Positions 61,637 to 64,000 of a stretch of 64,000 bases of DNA are shown piece after piece. Within the stretch, counting starts at the first letter, position 1. Every line of letters starts with the position of its first letter. Below the pieces are notes generated by a model. It did no database searches. It saw only the letters and a list, made by a program, of their open reading frames with translations, and had not been told where the DNA came from. Position numbers and translations under genes: made by a program. Origin of the DNA: Flavobacterium sp. SUN046 (lineage in GTDB: Bacteria; Bacteroidota; Bacteroidia; Flavobacteriales; Flavobacteriaceae); the NCBI RefSeq assembly GCF_028867965.1, contig NZ_JAPQNT010000013.1:15382-79381 (forward strand). The letters are read 5' to 3'.

Positions 61637-64000
61637 ATGAAAAAAACTTTACTTTTTTTAGCGTTTATATTTATTTGTCAAAATGGTTTTTCTCAAGCAA
61701 TAAGTGTGAATTCAACTACATATACAGTTCCACAATTAGTGCAGAATGTCTTGTTTGGTTCTAGCGCTTCTGCAGCTTGTGCTGGAACGGTTTCTAACAT
61801 AACTTGGAGTACAGGAAATACTGGAACAAACAATTCAACAAATGGAATTGGTTATTTTACGAACACTAATCCGTCATTTCCATTAGCAAATGGTGTAATT
61901 TTGAGTACAGGATTAGCAACCGCTGCACCGGGTCCAAACACAACAACACAAGGTAATGGAACTTGGCCAGGTGATCCACAATTATTAGCTTATCTTCAAT
62001 CACTAGGAGTAGCGCTTCCATCAGATACTCATTTTAATGCAACGATATTAGAATTTGATTTTGTTCCTTTATCTTCAACAATGAGTTTTGATTTTCTTTT
62101 TGCTTCAGAAGAATATGGTACTTTTCAATGTTCTTATTCTGATGCTTTTGCTTTTTTCTTGACTAATCTTACTACTGGTTCTGCGCCTGTGAATTTGGCT
62201 TTGGTTCCTTCTACACCCGATCCAATTTCTGTAACAACCATAAGAAACAACGCTAATAATAATAGCTGTCCATCGGTTAATCCAACTTATTTTGGTTCTT
62301 ACACTGCTCCGCCATCTGCGGCAGCTTCAGCAGCCGCAACAAATTTTAATGGTTTGACAGTTCAAATGACAGCCGCTTCGGTTGTTACGCCTAATGATTT
62401 GTATCACATTAAATTAGTTATTGCTGATAGAAATGATAGTTCTTATGATTCAGCAGTTTTTCTTGCTGGAGGAAGTTTTAATATTGGTAGTGCTATTACA
62501 TCTGGTTCAGGATTTAATAATCCTAGTTATACTATTGCCGATGGAACTGCAATTTGTTTTGGAGGATCTCGAGATATTGTTTTTGGAGCTAGTTCAATTG
62601 CTGGTGCTACTTACACATGGTATTTAGGAACTAATCCTATTTTTTCTGGTCCAAGTAACACTTATACAGTTACTCAGCCAGGTAATTATACGGTAACGGT
62701 AACTTTACCTTCAGGATGTCAGTACAGTAGTACTAATGCTTTTGTGGTAGAGTTTTTACCTCAATTTCCTTTGTCTCAACCATTAGATTTAACTGAGCCA
62801 ACAGGTATTTTTAACCTAGGGTCTAACACGCCAGTAATGTTAAATGGAGCTAATCCTACAAATTATGAAATTAGTTATCATTTGTCATTAATTGATGCTC
62901 AAAATATTGCAAATCCAATAGTAAATACAACTACTTTTCCGGGTACGAACGGTCAAGTTATATATGTAGCAATTCAAGATTTAGTTGGAGCAGGCTGTAC
63001 AGAAGTAAAAAGTTTTATTTTAAATACATCTTGTTCTACAATTACTAATCCATCAGCAAATCAATCAATATGTATTGGTGGTGATCCAGCTCAATTGTGT
63101 GTGAATACTACTTTTTCAGGTGTTGATGCTATAGAATATGTTTATTTTACCACACCTCAATCTGGAGACGCTATGTATACAGGAGGCGTGTTGCTAGGGT
63201 ATGCTACACCAAATGCGTCTGGAGTTGCATGTTATGATCCTGCGGCTTTAGGAAATTTAGGGTCATTACCAAATTTATCTGGTACATATTATATATATGC
63301 AATTGCTAATCCAGCTCCAGTTGATTTAACTTGTAGGCCTTTTCAATTGATACAAGTTGATGTTACAACTAATGCTACTGTAACTTTGACCTCTGCAGCG
63401 GCAACAACTAATCAAACAGTTTGTGTCAATTCTCCAATAACACCAATTACTTACACATTTGGTGGTTCTGCTACAGGTGCTACTGTAACTGGCTTGCCTG
63501 CAGGAGTTACAGCTACGGTTTCTGGAACTACAATAACTATTAGCGGTTCGCCGAATACAACTTTAGGTTCTCCATTTGGTTATACAGTTAACACGACTGG
63601 TGGAAGTTGCGGGACTGCTTCATTGTCTGGAACTATTACAGTTAATCCATTAGCAGTCATAATTTTAACATCAACAGTTGCAACAACGAATCAAACAGTT
63701 TGTATTAATTCGCCAATAACTCCAATTACTTATAATTTTGGAGGTACAGCAACAGGAGCAACTGTTACTGGTTTGCCTGGAGGCGTTACTGCATCAACTA
63801 CTGGCAATACAGTCACGATAAGCGGAACACCAATAACTTCAGTTGGCTCACCATTTTCTTACACTATAACCACAACAGGCGGCAATTGTGGATTTCCATC
63901 ATTAAGTGGTACAATTACGGTAAGTCCAACGGCTACTTTAACTTTAACATCGGCTGGGTCAACAACTAGTCAAACGGTTTGTATAGGTTCACCAATTACA
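61637..64000 (+). CDS. Giant secreted adhesin with choice-of-anchor L domain, 3'-truncated by window edge
   Basis: Open to the window end: 788 codons without a stop. The signal peptide ends near NGFSQA. The N-terminal choice-of-anchor L domain covers about 35-210 (TILEFDFVPLSSTMSFDFLF, ASEEYGTFQCSYSDAFAFFL). An Ig-like domain follows (GATYTWYLGTNPIFSGPSNT). From about residue 575, tandem units of about 90 residues repeat (NQTVCVNSPITPITYTFGGS, ATGATVTGLPAGVTA), and the third begins at the edge. Such proteins usually end in a T9SS or gliding-motility sorting domain, which would lie outside. It is a likely surface adhesin. A TATATTTG box is at 61557-61564. Confidence 0.88.
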   Translation, partial: MKKTLLFLAFIFICQNGFSQAISVNSTTYTVPQLVQNVLFGSSASAACAGTVSNITWSTGNTGTNNSTNGIGYFTNTNPSFPLANGVILSTGLATAAPGPNTTTQGNGTWPGDPQLLAYLQSLGVALPSDTHFNATILEFDFVPLSSTMSFDFLFASEEYGTFQCSYSDAFAFFLTNLTTGSAPVNLALVPSTPDPISVTTIRNNANNNSCPSVNPTYFGSYTAPPSAAASAAATNFNGLTVQMTAASVVTPNDLYHIKLVIADRNDSSYDSAVFLAGGSFNIGSAITSGSGFNNPSYTIADGTAICFGGSRDIVFGASSIAGATYTWYLGTNPIFSGPSNTYTVTQPGNYTVTVTLPSGCQYSSTNAFVVEFLPQFPLSQPLDLTEPTGIFNLGSNTPVMLNGANPTNYEISYHLSLIDAQNIANPIVNTTTFPGTNGQVIYVAIQDLVGAGCTEVKSFILNTSCSTITNPSANQSICIGGDPAQLCVNTTFSGVDAIEYVYFTTPQSGDAMYTGGVLLGYATPNASGVACYDPAALGNLGSLPNLSGTYYIYAIANPAPVDLTCRPFQLIQVDVTTNATVTLTSAAATTNQTVCVNSPITPITYTFGGSATGATVTGLPAGVTATVSGTTITISGSPNTTLGSPFGYTVNTTGGSCGTASLSGTITVNPLAVIILTSTVATTNQTVCINSPITPITYNFGGTATGATVTGLPGGVTASTTGNTVTISGTPITSVGSPFSYTITTTGGNCGFPSLSGTITVSPTATLTLTSAGSTTSQTVCIGSPIT

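Overview
The window looks like a chromosomal segment of a low-GC member of the Bacteroidota, most likely a Flavobacteriaceae (Flavobacterium-like). The signs are the AT-rich sequence, type IX secretion (T9SS) C-terminal sorting domains, surface proteins with Chaperone-of-endosialidase (S74) ends, Bacteroidota -7 boxes of the form TAnnTTTG in place of -10/-35 boxes, and the lack of Shine-Dalgarno sites. No phage, transposase or CRISPR array was seen.

Layout. 1-3.7 kb: 3' two thirds of dnaE, then trxA. 3.7-13.5 kb: a TPR sensor kinase and LytTR regulator facing a surface-protein cluster, with two S74 proteins carrying 17-residue repeats and a small T9SS-sorted protein between them. 13.5-22.6 kb: mixed housekeeping genes (two GT2 enzymes, a DUF58 protein, tRNA-Asp, a flippase-like membrane protein, ruvC, hemW, a GxxExxY pseudogene, a cyclase, a GNAT). 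22.8-30 kb: gltB-gltD, an MmcQ/YjbR protein and a PH/SHOCT protein. 30.2-54.7 kb: the most interesting part, described below. 54.7-61.5 kb: DUF4407 protein, M20 dipeptidase, tRNA-Leu, DUF885 lipoprotein, Nfu scaffold. 61.6 kb to the end: start of a giant secreted choice-of-anchor-L adhesin.

The 30-55 kb locus appears to be a nitric-oxide-responsive phosphorelay next to an extracellular polysaccharide/biofilm locus. One operon (30243-37449) encodes a single-domain response regulator, an H-NOX haem protein, a 1000-residue multi-PAS histidine kinase with an HNOBA-like N-terminus, a FIST-domain protein (the family of the haem NO sensor NosP), a second histidine kinase, an Hpt phosphotransfer protein and a LytTR regulator. 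It is followed by a T9SS-secreted DUF4114 protein, a TPR/beta-barrel exporter-like protein, a STAS protein, a GT-C-like polytopic protein, a GH5-like glycosidase, a polysaccharide flippase, a GT4 enzyme and two proteins that fuse a receiver domain to an ALG5/DPM1-like glycosyltransferase.

Four promoters in this locus carry degenerate 9-bp half-sites (best form ATTCGTCGA) spaced 21 bp apart and at nearly the same distances (about 18, 39, 60, 81 nt) upstream of the -7 box. LytTR proteins bind direct repeats with this period, so I infer that the LytTR regulator of the NO operon controls its own operon and the polysaccharide genes. A related pair of elements precedes the two surface-protein transcription units at 6.6 and 7.3 kb.

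Several repeat families run through the window. One palindromic family has entered three conserved coding genes without breaking the frame, and another brackets the decayed GxxExxY gene as inverted repeats.
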